Position numbers and translations under genes: made by a program
The notes under the pieces: generated by a model
The model's database searches: none
What the model saw: the letters and a program-made list of their open reading frames with translations, nothing else
Told to the model about the DNA's origin: nothing
Shown: piece after piece, positions 34,899 to 42,764 of the stretch
Layout: each line of letters begins with the position of its first letter
How positions within the stretch are numbered: position 1 is the stretch's first letter
Assembly (NCBI RefSeq): GCF_000223375.1
Contig: NC_017384.1
Coordinates: 558,001-622,000 of the forward strand
Direction of reading: 5' to 3'
Origin: Ketogulonicigenium vulgare WSH-001
GTDB lineage: Bacteria > Pseudomonadota > Alphaproteobacteria > Rhodobacterales > Rhodobacteraceae
DNA length: 64,000 bases

Positions 34899-36068
34899 CT
34901 ATGTGCGTCCCGTCACGCGCGGGGCCAGTAGGATCGTCACCAGTATCGGTATGATCAACATGCCGAACACCAGCTGCAAACTATAGGCCTGCGCGATCCA
35001 GCCAAATAGCGGCGGGATGCCGATGCGCGCCAGTGTCAGCGTTGCGGCCAGCGCGGCGATCCCATCGCCGCCGTCCAGCCCCGAACGCGCATTCGCGATC
35101 GCCACTGCGACGGGAAAGACCATCGCCGCCGAAAAGCCCAGCAGCACAAAGGCCAGCGCCGCCGCCCAAATGGTAGGGCTGGCCAGCAACAGGATGATCG
35201 CCAAGATCCCCGCCACCGCCGCGCCGCGCAGGATGGTGCCATCGCTGATGCGGCTGCGCAGGCTGTCGCCGGTCATCCGCATGACGAACATCGCGACCGA
35301 CATACAGCCATAGACCAGCGTCGCGGTGGCCGGATCGAACAGGTTCACCTCGCGCAAGAAGAAGATACCCCAGTCATAGGCGGCCCCCTCGAGCAGCACG
35401 AGGCCCCAGATCGTCACGCAAAGCAGCAGGATAAAGCGGTTCGGAAAGGCAAAGCGCGGCTTGCCGGTGGTGACGGGCGCGGCGGGCCAGCTTTTGGGGG
35501 CAAAGCGGCGGATGCCGAACCAGGCCGCACAGATCGCCAGCAGCGCCATCGCGCCCATATGCACCTGCGCCGAGGCTCCCGCCCACTGCATCCCAGCCGA
35601 GATCGCGCTGCCAAGGATCATCCCCGCCGACCAGAACCCGTGCGAGCGGGCGAGGACTTTTTTGCCGCTATCCGCCTCGATCCGCAGCGAGACTAGGTTT
35701 TGCGACACTTCCAGCACGGTGTTGTTCGCGCCCATGACAAAGAACAGCAGCACAAGGCCGGGGATGGGCGCAAAGCTCATCAAAAACACCACCAGCGACA
35801 GGATGGTGATGCCGATTGTGGCGGCAAGCGGCGGCGTCAGGCGCGCGGCGATCCGGTTCGCCAGCGGGGTGGACAGCAATCCGCCGACCGCGCTGCACAG
35901 GATAATGGTGCCAAGCGCCCCCTTATCCAGTGACAGGTTGGCCGCAAGATCGGGCAGGCGCGAGAATAGCGTGACGAACAGGATGGCGTTGCAGCCAAAA
36001 ATAATGGCTGGGGCAAAAATGGCGGGCATGATGGTCCAATGGGGTAAATTGCGGGCCACGGCTTGCAC
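34899..36068 (-). CDS. MFS transporter
   Basis: 389 residues with about 12 membrane helices. The N-terminal half shows FVTLFSRLPDLAANLSL then TPLANRIAARL, the loop 2-3 region of the YbjJ-like major-facilitator group. The start at 36068 is a GTG without a good Shine-Dalgarno; another GTG lies 3 codons later, so the N-terminus is uncertain. It lies downstream of the LacI gene on the same strand with an 80-bp gap and could be part of the same regulon. The substrate is unknown. Confidence 0.85.
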   Translation of the reverse strand: MQAVARNLPHWTIMPAIFAPAIIFGCNAILFVTLFSRLPDLAANLSLDKGALGTIILCSAVGGLLSTPLANRIAARLTPPLAATIGITILSLVVFLMSFAPIPGLVLLFFVMGANNTVLEVSQNLVSLRIEADSGKKVLARSHGFWSAGMILGSAISAGMQWAGASAQVHMGAMALLAICAAWFGIRRFAPKSWPAAPVTTGKPRFAFPNRFILLLCVTIWGLVLLEGAAYDWGIFFLREVNLFDPATATLVYGCMSVAMFVMRMTGDSLRSRISDGTILRGAAVAGILAIILLLASPTIWAAALAFVLLGFSAAMVFPVAVAIANARSGLDGGDGIAALAATLTLARIGIPPLFGWIAQAYSLQLVFGMLIIPILVTILLAPRVTGRT

Positions 36069-36148
36069 GAAACCATGACGAATTTATGTCGCGCTTTGCA
36101 TCGTGGCGCGGGAAATGTCACGCGCTAACAGATGACGTCGCGGATAAT

Positions 36149-37159
36149 TTAAATGGCGGTAACCGTGCCGCCCGGCAACAGGGTCGATCCTTGCATCACG
36201 GTCAATACGGGCGCGGCGGGATCGGCCAGACGGCGCAGCAATGCATTTGCCACTTCACGCCCCAGCGCGGCACGGTCGACATGCATTGTGGTCAGGCTGG
36301 GTTTTGTCATCTGGCTCCACGCGAGGCTGTCAAAACCGCTGACAGATAGATCGCCAGGCACCGATAGCCCAGCATCGCGCGCGGCCTGGATCAGGCCCAT
36401 CGCCACCAGATCATTGACGCAGATCGCCACAGACCACGCGGGCCGCCCCTTGGCGAACAGGGCGGTGAAATAGTCAAAGGCGGTTTCCTGACGGTCGTGG
36501 TCCAGTGCGATCAGCGTGGCGCTGGCATCCGGGACATCGGCCAATGCCTCGTGCATCCCCTGTTGCCGCCGCTGGGAACTGGGGCGGCTGGGGGCAAAGA
36601 CGAAGGCGGTCTTGCGATGGCCAAGGCCCAGAATATGGCGCACCATCAGCCGTGCGCCCGCACGATCATCGGCCATGACCGCATCGAACCGCATCTCGCC
36701 ATCGCGGTTGAACACCTGCACGAAGGGGCCGGTCTGTTGCAGATATTGCATCAGTTCGGCATCGGGGCGGGCGTAAAAGATGACTGTGGTGGTCGAGCCG
36801 ATGCTGTCGTGGATCTCGCGCAGTTGCGCCGCCGTCACATCGCGTTCCATGATCAGATGCGGAAACAGCCGCAGGCCGCTTTCCAGCGCTGCGGCCTGAA
36901 AGCCGTCAAACGTCTCTTGAAAGATCTGATGCAAGCCGCCGGTCACCGGGTTCATCGGCAAGATCACCGCGACGCGCTGCGCGTCATTGCCCGCCGGATG
37001 GTCATAGCCCAGGCTATAGGCGATGGACATGATCCGCTCGCGCAGCTCGGGTCTGATCCCCGGCGCACCCGATAGCGCGCGCGAGACCGTGCTGATACTG
37101 ACATCCGCCTGGCGGGCGATATCGGATTGATTGATCTTACGGTCGGGCATGTTTGGCAT
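36149..37159 (-). CDS. LacI-family transcriptional regulator
   Basis: 336 residues from the ATG at 37159, preferred because GGGAG lies 5 bp upstream. The HTH is NQSDIARQADVSISTVSRAL (residues about 11-30) with the hinge helix after it, and the periplasmic-binding-protein-like sensor domain follows. The palindrome ATTGCGCAAT (37194-37203) lies 35 bp upstream of its start, and near-identical TTTGCGCAAA sites lie at the divergent promoter of the catabolic locus (42675-42684). It probably represses both itself and that locus until the substrate or a derivative binds. Confidence 0.9.
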   Translation of the reverse strand: MPNMPDRKINQSDIARQADVSISTVSRALSGAPGIRPELRERIMSIAYSLGYDHPAGNDAQRVAVILPMNPVTGGLHQIFQETFDGFQAAALESGLRLFPHLIMERDVTAAQLREIHDSIGSTTTVIFYARPDAELMQYLQQTGPFVQVFNRDGEMRFDAVMADDRAGARLMVRHILGLGHRKTAFVFAPSRPSSQRRQQGMHEALADVPDASATLIALDHDRQETAFDYFTALFAKGRPAWSVAICVNDLVAMGLIQAARDAGLSVPGDLSVSGFDSLAWSQMTKPSLTTMHVDRAALGREVANALLRRLADPAAPVLTVMQGSTLLPGGTVTAI

Positions 37160-37193
37160 GACCACTCCCTACAGATAAGCGCCCACCTTGCCA

Positions 37194-37203
37194 ATTGCGC
37201 AAT
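37194..37203. promoter_or_regulatory. Candidate LacI autoregulatory operator
   Basis: ATTGCGCAAT is a perfect 10-bp palindrome with the central CG usual for LacI operators, within the 59-bp gap between the MFS stop and the lacI start. An overlapping AATGCGCAAA follows at 37201-37210. It shares TTGCGCAA with the sites at 41994 and 42675. Confidence 0.6.
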
Positions 37204-37218
37204 GCGCAAAGGGCGGGT

Positions 37219-38442
37219 CTATTCGGCAATAATTCCCCGCTTTGCCGTGGCGAACTGGCGCGAGAGGACAACCAGCACCGCCATCATCAGCGCGCAGCCC
37301 AGCGTGAAGGTTTGGCTGAGGCCCAAGCGGCTGGCCAGTGCGCCCATGCCGATGGCGCCAAGGGCGGGTGCGACGCGGAATGTCATGCCGAACAGGCCCA
37401 TGATGCGGCCGCGCATCGCCTCAGGCGCGGTGACCTGCAGTGCGGTTTGGATCGAGACGCCGCCCGCTGCAATCGCGCCGCCATAAAACCCGGCGGCAAT
37501 CAGTGCCACCGGGGTCGAGGCGGACCACCCCAGTCCCAGCCCCGCCAGCGTTGCAATCCCGGTTCCCACAAACGACAGCCGCACCACGCCGCGGATGCCG
37601 CCGACCATATTCGTCAGCCCCGCCACAATCGCGCCAAGACCCATGGCGGAGCTGAGCTGCGCCAAGGTGCGCGCATCACCACCCAGGCGTAGATCGGCAA
37701 GCTCGGGCAACAGCTCGCCAATCGGGCGCAGGAACAGCGCGGCGCTGGCAAAGATGATAAACATCGGCGCGCAGGCGGGCGAGGCCATGATATAGTGGAA
37801 CGCCTCGGCCAGACCGTTGATAATGCCCTTTTGTCCGGTCATCCGTACAGTGGGGCGGAAGCGGACAAGGAACAGGCCGAGCAGGCTGAACACCATCACC
37901 AATGCGACGCTGCCATAGCTGGCCTGAATGCTGGCGCCTGCAATGATGATGCCCGAAATCGCCGGTCCGATAAAACGCGAGACGTTGAACAGGATCGAGC
38001 TGATCGAGACGGCGGTGCCCATTTGCGGCCGGTCCGTCACCGCGCCGACCGCTGCGTGATGGGCGGGCTGCGACAGGCCTGCAATAATCCCGTTCGTCAT
38101 CATGATCGCACAGAGCAGCCAGACACTTGCCAGTCCCATGCCCACCATGGCCGCCGTGCTGACCATCAGCACGACCGAGGCCATGGTGGATGCCATCAAG
38201 ATCCGCCGCAAATCCAGCCGATCCGCCAATTGTCCGGCCCATGGCCCGACCAGCATCGCCGGGATCATATCCGCCGCCACGACAATGCCGACCCAGGCGG
38301 TATCATGCGTCAATTGCCATGCGTGCCAGCCGCTGGTGGTGCGCAGCATCCAATAGGCCAGCGAACTTGCCAGCGAGGATAGGGTGAACAGCACAAAGCT
38401 GGGGTTGCGCATCAATGTGCGAAAGTCTTGCCGGAGGGCCAC
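37219..38442 (-). CDS. MFS transporter (MFS_3 / EntS-like)
   Basis: 407 residues with about 11-12 membrane helices. The N-terminal SLASSLAYWMLRTTSGWHAWQLT and the PWAGQLADRLDLRRIL loop are typical of the MFS_3 group that includes EntS-like exporters. It lies 24 bp after the D-threonine-aldolase-like gene and is likely the last gene of the minus-strand arm of the LacI locus. It may export a pathway intermediate or import a related compound. Confidence 0.88.
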   Translation of the reverse strand: MALRQDFRTLMRNPSFVLFTLSSLASSLAYWMLRTTSGWHAWQLTHDTAWVGIVVAADMIPAMLVGPWAGQLADRLDLRRILMASTMASVVLMVSTAAMVGMGLASVWLLCAIMMTNGIIAGLSQPAHHAAVGAVTDRPQMGTAVSISSILFNVSRFIGPAISGIIIAGASIQASYGSVALVMVFSLLGLFLVRFRPTVRMTGQKGIINGLAEAFHYIMASPACAPMFIIFASAALFLRPIGELLPELADLRLGGDARTLAQLSSAMGLGAIVAGLTNMVGGIRGVVRLSFVGTGIATLAGLGLGWSASTPVALIAAGFYGGAIAAGGVSIQTALQVTAPEAMRGRIMGLFGMTFRVAPALGAIGMGALASRLGLSQTFTLGCALMMAVLVVLSRQFATAKRGIIAE

Positions 38443-38466
38443 GACAGGCTCCTGAAATGGGGGTGT

Positions 38467-39522
38467 CTATCGCGTAGCGCCGCGCGCCGAGACTTGCCAG
38501 ATGTCTTGCACCCCGTCGCCGCGAACCACGGTGATTGTGTCATGCAGGTTACTGACCGGACAGACATGGTTCGGTATGATGCGGATTTTTTCACCGATCT
38601 TGGGCGCAGGCAAGGCAGGGTCGATACGGACGATGCCATGTTCCTCGGTCAGGCGTTCGATCACCGCATCGGGGTAGTCACGTAGGTAACCATAGCCCGG
38701 ATGCGCCGCGCCGCTGAGGTCACTGGTCAGGGTTTTCGTGCCTGCGTCAATGATGAAATGGCCGGGCTTGGGCGTGCTGATGACGGTGGCAATGACATGC
38801 AGGGCGCAATCGTCAACGCTCGCCGCGCCGGCTGCGATCATATTGCGGTCGTTATAAATATAGGTGCCAACCCGCAGTTCATCGACGCCGCCAAGGCTAT
38901 GGGTCTGATAGGCCTTGGGCGAGCCGCCGACGGACAGGGGAGGCACGTCCAGCCCCTGGGCCCGCAGCAGCGGCTTTAGCGCCGCCATGAACGTCACCGT
39001 CTGCGCGCTGGCGGGATAGGTCATCAGCCCCGCAAGGCGCAGGCCGGGGGTGGCCAGCACCTGTTGCATCAGCGCAAGCGCAGCCTCTGGCGCGACAACG
39101 CCGGTACGGCCCATGCCGCTGTCGAATTCGACCAAAATGCCAATCTCGGCCCCCGCAATCGCGGCGGCGGCAGCGGCGGTTTCAATCGCCATCGGGCTAT
39201 CGGCGGCGACGGTAAAGCGCGCTTTGCCTGCCAGCGCGCCGAGCCGCGCCGCCTTTTGCGGCCCGATCATCGGATAGGAAATCAGAATATCACTGGCACC
39301 GCTGCCCAGCATCGCCTCGGCCTCGGTCAGCTTTTGACAAGTGATGCCGGCGGCGCCCAGATCCAGCTGCATCTGTGCCAAGGCATTGATCTTATGCGTC
39401 TTGATATGCGGGCGCAGGCGGATGCCATGGGCGTCGCAATAGTCCTGCATCCGCTTCAGATTGGCTTCTACGATGGTCAGATCAACGATGACGCCGGGGG
39501 TCTCGATCTCTTGCCAGCTCAT
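38467..39522 (-). CDS. D-threonine aldolase / 3-hydroxy-D-aspartate aldolase-like PLP enzyme
   Basis: 351 residues of the fold-type III alanine-racemase-like D-TA family. The PLP lysine is Lys41 in RPHIKTHK, the substrate barrel contains EFDSGMGRTGV and YPASAQ, and the C-terminal metal-binding pair is in PNHVCPVSNL (His and Cys). These enzymes split D-beta-hydroxy-amino acids to glycine (or another amino acid) and an aldehyde, or dehydrate them. It overlaps the ABC ATPase by 4 bp. Which hydroxy-D-amino acid it acts on is unknown. Confidence 0.88.
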   Translation of the reverse strand: MSWQEIETPGVIVDLTIVEANLKRMQDYCDAHGIRLRPHIKTHKINALAQMQLDLGAAGITCQKLTEAEAMLGSGASDILISYPMIGPQKAARLGALAGKARFTVAADSPMAIETAAAAAAIAGAEIGILVEFDSGMGRTGVVAPEAALALMQQVLATPGLRLAGLMTYPASAQTVTFMAALKPLLRAQGLDVPPLSVGGSPKAYQTHSLGGVDELRVGTYIYNDRNMIAAGAASVDDCALHVIATVISTPKPGHFIIDAGTKTLTSDLSGAAHPGYGYLRDYPDAVIERLTEEHGIVRIDPALPAPKIGEKIRIIPNHVCPVSNLHDTITVVRGDGVQDIWQVSARGATR

Positions 39523-40595
39523 GCCTGTACCTCGGGGATGCGCAGGCCCGTCTCGCGGTCGAACAGGTGTAGTTTGCCGGGGGCTGCGGTCACGCGCAAT
39601 TGGGTGTTATCGGCAATGGCCGTGCGTTCGCGGAACATCATCGTCGCAGCCGCCCCACCAAGCGTGCCATAAACATAGGTGTCCGAGCCGGTCTGCTCGA
39701 CAATCGTGCTGGTGAAGTTCAGACCCTCGTCTGCGGTCACTTGCAAATGCTCGGGCCGGATGCCGATGGTCAGGGTCGCGCCTTCGCGCAGATGATAGCC
39801 AGCGGGCAAGGGGATCGCACCGGCGCTGGCGTCATCCATCACGATCTGGCCGTGCGTATAGGTTGCAGGCAGCATATTCATCGCAGGCGATCCGATAAAG
39901 CCGGCAACGAAAGTGGTCTGCGGGCGGTCGAACAGGTCCAGCGGTGTGCCCACCTGCTCGATCCGGCCCGCGTTCATCACCACGACACGGTCGGCGAGTG
40001 TCATCGCCTCGATCTGGTCATGGGTGACATAGATGGATGTCGTGCCGACCTTTTTATGCAGGGCCTTGATCTCCGTGCGCATCTGCACGCGTAGCTGTGC
40101 GTCCAAGTTGGACAAAGGCTCGTCATAAAGGAACAGGCTGGGGGCGCGCACGATCGCGCGGCCCATCGCCACGCGCTGGCGTTGCCCGCCCGAAAGCTGA
40201 CGCGGAAAACGGTCGAGGTAAGGGGTCAGGTTCAGCACGCCCGCCGCCCAATCGACCTTGCGCGCGATCTCATCAGCAGGTTCGCCGCGCAGTTTTTGGC
40301 CATAGCTGATATTGTCGCGCACGTTCAGATGCGGGAACAAAGCATAGGATTGAAACACCATCGCGATATTGCGCTTTTGCGGCGGCACATCGTTATACAG
40401 CTTGCCGCCCACGACCATATCGCCCGATGTCAGATCCTCAAGGCCCGCAATCATCCGCAGCAGCGTGGATTTCCCGCACCCCGAAGGGCCGACCAGCACG
40501 ACGAATTCGCCCTCAGAAATTTTCAGGTCGATCCCGTGCAGCACGTTATAGGCGCCATAGGATTTGGTGATTTTATCAAGTGTGAGATCAGCCAT
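39519..40595 (-). CDS. CUT1-type ABC transporter ATP-binding protein (UgpC/MalK-like)
   Basis: 358 residues: nucleotide-binding domain (Walker A GPSGCGKST at 36-44, signature LSGGQRQRVAMGRA, Walker B LFLYDEPLSNLD) plus a C-terminal TOBE/OB regulatory domain from about residue 240. This is the CUT1 ATPase class. The matching binding protein and permeases are on the other arm at 42765-45798, separated by the divergent promoter. The start is one base after the SDR stop. It energises uptake of the locus substrate. Confidence 0.92.
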   Translation of the reverse strand: MADLTLDKITKSYGAYNVLHGIDLKISEGEFVVLVGPSGCGKSTLLRMIAGLEDLTSGDMVVGGKLYNDVPPQKRNIAMVFQSYALFPHLNVRDNISYGQKLRGEPADEIARKVDWAAGVLNLTPYLDRFPRQLSGGQRQRVAMGRAIVRAPSLFLYDEPLSNLDAQLRVQMRTEIKALHKKVGTTSIYVTHDQIEAMTLADRVVVMNAGRIEQVGTPLDLFDRPQTTFVAGFIGSPAMNMLPATYTHGQIVMDDASAGAIPLPAGYHLREGATLTIGIRPEHLQVTADEGLNFTSTIVEQTGSDTYVYGTLGGAAATMMFRERTAIADNTQLRVTAAPGKLHLFDRETGLRIPEVQA

Positions 40596-41384
40596 TTAGC
40601 CCTCCAACGTCAGTTCTTTGGCCATCTGATGGTTGCCGGCCATCAGCCCGCCATCCACCGGAATGATCGCGCCCGAGATGAAGGCCGCACCCTCGGATGC
40701 AAGAAAGGTGATCGGTTTCGCGATATCTTCGGGAGAGGCGACGCGGCCCAGCGGATACCAGCGTTTCAGCCCGTCCATGACATCGGGCTTGCGCGCAAGA
40801 CGGCTGTCCCATGCGGGGGTGCGCACGGTGCCGGGGGCGATCATATTGGCGCGGATATTATGTGGCCCGTATTCGGTCGCCATGGTGCGCACCAAACTGA
40901 CCAGCGCGCTTTTTGCGGCGCTATATCCCGGCTGCCCGAAGGTCGCGAGGCCGTTGACGGAGCCCACAACCGTGATCGAGCCGCCCAGCGCCTTCAGATC
41001 ATCAATTGCGGCATAGATCGTGTTGAACTGGCCGCCGACGTTATCTGCAACCTCGGTGCGGAACACGTCGGGCGTGGATTTGTCCATCGTGGTGGTCGAC
41101 CCGCCGGTATTGGCGTTGGCGACGACGATGGAAATCGGACCAAGCTTGGCCCGCGCCGCATCGACGGCGGACTTTACAGCCGCGGCGTCGCGAATATCGG
41201 CGGCGGCACCGGCAACCTCGAACCCTTCGGCTTGCAATTTGGCGACGGCGGCCTCGACCGCCTCGGCCTTGATATCCATCAAGATCACCTTGGCGCCTTC
41301 GGCCAGAAAATCGCGCACGATGGCCGTGCCAATTCCGCCCACCGCACCGGTGACCAGCGCAACTTTACCTTCCAGCAGTTTCAT
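40596..41384 (-). CDS. Short-chain dehydrogenase/reductase
   Basis: 262 residues. The Rossmann glycine motif is GAVGGIG (13-19), followed by NANTGG, catalytic Ser142 in GSVNGLA, and Tyr154/Lys158 in YSAAK. The C-terminal SGAIIPVDGG motif is the standard SDR ending. It oxidises or reduces an alcohol or carbonyl with NAD(P). It overlaps the cysteine-rich gene by 4 bp and is followed at once by the ABC ATPase, so it belongs to the same transcript. The substrate is presumably a sugar-like or hydroxy-acid intermediate. Confidence 0.92.
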   Translation of the reverse strand: MKLLEGKVALVTGAVGGIGTAIVRDFLAEGAKVILMDIKAEAVEAAVAKLQAEGFEVAGAAADIRDAAAVKSAVDAARAKLGPISIVVANANTGGSTTTMDKSTPDVFRTEVADNVGGQFNTIYAAIDDLKALGGSITVVGSVNGLATFGQPGYSAAKSALVSLVRTMATEYGPHNIRANMIAPGTVRTPAWDSRLARKPDVMDGLKRWYPLGRVASPEDIAKPITFLASEGAAFISGAIIPVDGGLMAGNHQMAKELTLEG

Positions 41385-42595
41385 TCACTCTCTCCTGTCA
41401 AGACCGCGCGCGGTTCAATCGCCCCAAGGGATCTGCCGATCCGCTCGACGCCTGCGCGTCGCATATGTCCGTAATTGTAAAAGCCGAAATCGCGGATACC
41501 GCTGTCGGCCATGGTTTTGATCGTGCCCGCAAAGCTGCCCTCGGACCGGTGTTCGGGCGAGGTGGGCCGCAGCACCACGCGCATATCGCTATGGCCGATC
41601 TGGCGCTTGACGGCGGCCACATCGGTCATCACGCGATCGGCAGGGGCATAGAAACAGACCTCTAGCCCATCGGCGGCGCGATCAATGGCGGCAAGGTCCG
41701 TGCCCTCAATCCATGACAGCGCCAGGGGCTGGTTGACCGATGGGATGACATGGACGGCGGCGTCCTTGCGCACCTCGGCGCGGATTTGCGCGATCAGCGA
41801 TGTGACCACCGTGCAGCGCCAGCGCATAAATGCCGCCAGATCAGCATCGAACAGCAGCTCGGTTTCCAGCCATTGGCGGTCGGTCGGGGCGAAGGGCTCG
41901 ACTTCCGCAGACAGGCTTTCATTGACGCGGGCCATGACACGGGTCTGCAAATTTTCTACATCAATGCCCGCAAGTTTTGCACAACTTTTGCAATTTGCGC
42001 AAAAACATAGCCCTAAATAAAATTCGGCGCGGGGCGACTCGCCGATCAGCGCGAATTCGTGATGGTAACCATGGCGGAATGGCAGCCAGCCGGGCGTCTC
42101 GAGGGTCAGGCCTTTGATGTCATATTGCGCCGCAAGCTGGGTGCACAGCGTCACCGCATAGTCGCGCGCCGCGGGCGAGGAGGGGCACAGGCTGTAGATC
42201 AGCCCGTCGCCAAAGGCGTTGCGCGTGATGCTGTCGGGGTGCTGCGCGCCGATACGGCTGTTGTGCATCAGTACGGCCCAGGCTGTGACGTCCAGCGCGC
42301 TGTTCTGGCAAAAATCAGCAAAAACGTTGTTTTCTTGGGCTAATTTTCCGATCTCTGGTTTGATCGTGCCGAATTTCGCATCGTCGATCTGACAGTGCAG
42401 CACGCCATCCTCGGGGAAATAGACTTTGCCAGAGGTGCCATGTGGCCGCGTGAATTTGCCTGCGTGATAGGCGGCGGCGATGGTGATTGTGTTCAGCCGC
42501 GCGCGCGCGAATTCCTGGTCCAATGCGCCGGGGTCCGATTCGGCCAAGTCCCACGTATAGGCATAAAGGGCGCGATAGGCTCGGGGGCTGGTCAT
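41381..42595 (-). CDS. Unrecognised cytoplasmic Cys-rich protein, possibly glycosidase-like
   Basis: 404 residues from the ATG at 42595; a longer frame to 42655 would cross an operator-like site. There is no signal peptide. Features seen: an aromatic N-terminus (LYAYTWDLAES), GLTLETPGWLPFRHGYHHEF near 162-181, a Cys-rich CFCANCKSC (197-205), and a C-terminal FYNYGHM. The layout recalls putative TIM-barrel glycosyl-hydrolase-like families that carry a similar Cys motif, but I cannot assign it. It heads the minus-strand arm of the LacI locus and overlaps the SDR gene by 4 bp. Confidence 0.75.
   Translation of the reverse strand: MTSPRAYRALYAYTWDLAESDPGALDQEFARARLNTITIAAAYHAGKFTRPHGTSGKVYFPEDGVLHCQIDDAKFGTIKPEIGKLAQENNVFADFCQNSALDVTAWAVLMHNSRIGAQHPDSITRNAFGDGLIYSLCPSSPAARDYAVTLCTQLAAQYDIKGLTLETPGWLPFRHGYHHEFALIGESPRAEFYLGLCFCANCKSCAKLAGIDVENLQTRVMARVNESLSAEVEPFAPTDRQWLETELLFDADLAAFMRWRCTVVTSLIAQIRAEVRKDAAVHVIPSVNQPLALSWIEGTDLAAIDRAADGLEVCFYAPADRVMTDVAAVKRQIGHSDMRVVLRPTSPEHRSEGSFAGTIKTMADSGIRDFGFYNYGHMRRAGVERIGRSLGAIEPRAVLTGESE
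41994..42003. promoter_or_regulatory. Intragenic LacI-type palindrome
   Basis: TTTGCGCAAA, identical to the intergenic site at 42675-42684, lies inside the Cys-rich gene (codons 198-201), about 680 bp from it. It could be an auxiliary operator for looping or a chance effect of Phe-Cys-Ala-Asn codons. Confidence 0.35.
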
Positions 42596-42627
42596 AACAA
42601 CGTCCGCTTGCTGATTTCTGGATTCGA

Positions 42628-42637
42628 TTTGTGCAAA
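42628..42637. promoter_or_regulatory. Second candidate LacI operator, minus-strand side
   Basis: TTTGTGCAAA differs by one base from TTTGCGCAAA. It lies 33 bp upstream of the start codon of the minus-strand arm, where it could block that promoter. Confidence 0.45.
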
Positions 42638-42674
42638 ACTTCGCATATGTTGCAAGGCTAGGCATGATTTTCGA

Positions 42675-42684
42675 TTTGCGCAAA
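42675..42684. promoter_or_regulatory. Principal candidate LacI operator
   Basis: TTTGCGCAAA is a perfect palindrome with a central CG, located between the divergent arms and 9 bp upstream of a TTGACA -35 element. It shares TTGCGCAA with the palindrome upstream of the LacI gene itself. Confidence 0.65.
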
Positions 42685-42692
42685 CAAATTTA

Positions 42693-42722
42693 TTGACAGG
42701 CGCAAAACCGCAAACCTAGCCT
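42693..42722 (+). promoter_or_regulatory. Promoter of the plus-strand ABC/catabolic operon
   Basis: A perfect -35 TTGACA (42693-42698) is followed, after 18 bp, by TAGCCT (42717-42722). The spacer contains GGCGCAAAACCGCAAA, partial copies of the operator sequence. The binding-protein start codon is at 42765, with an AGGAG just before it. Confidence 0.5.
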
Positions 42723-42764
42723 GAGACATAATCAAAAGAAGACCCATCCCAACAGGAGAACACC

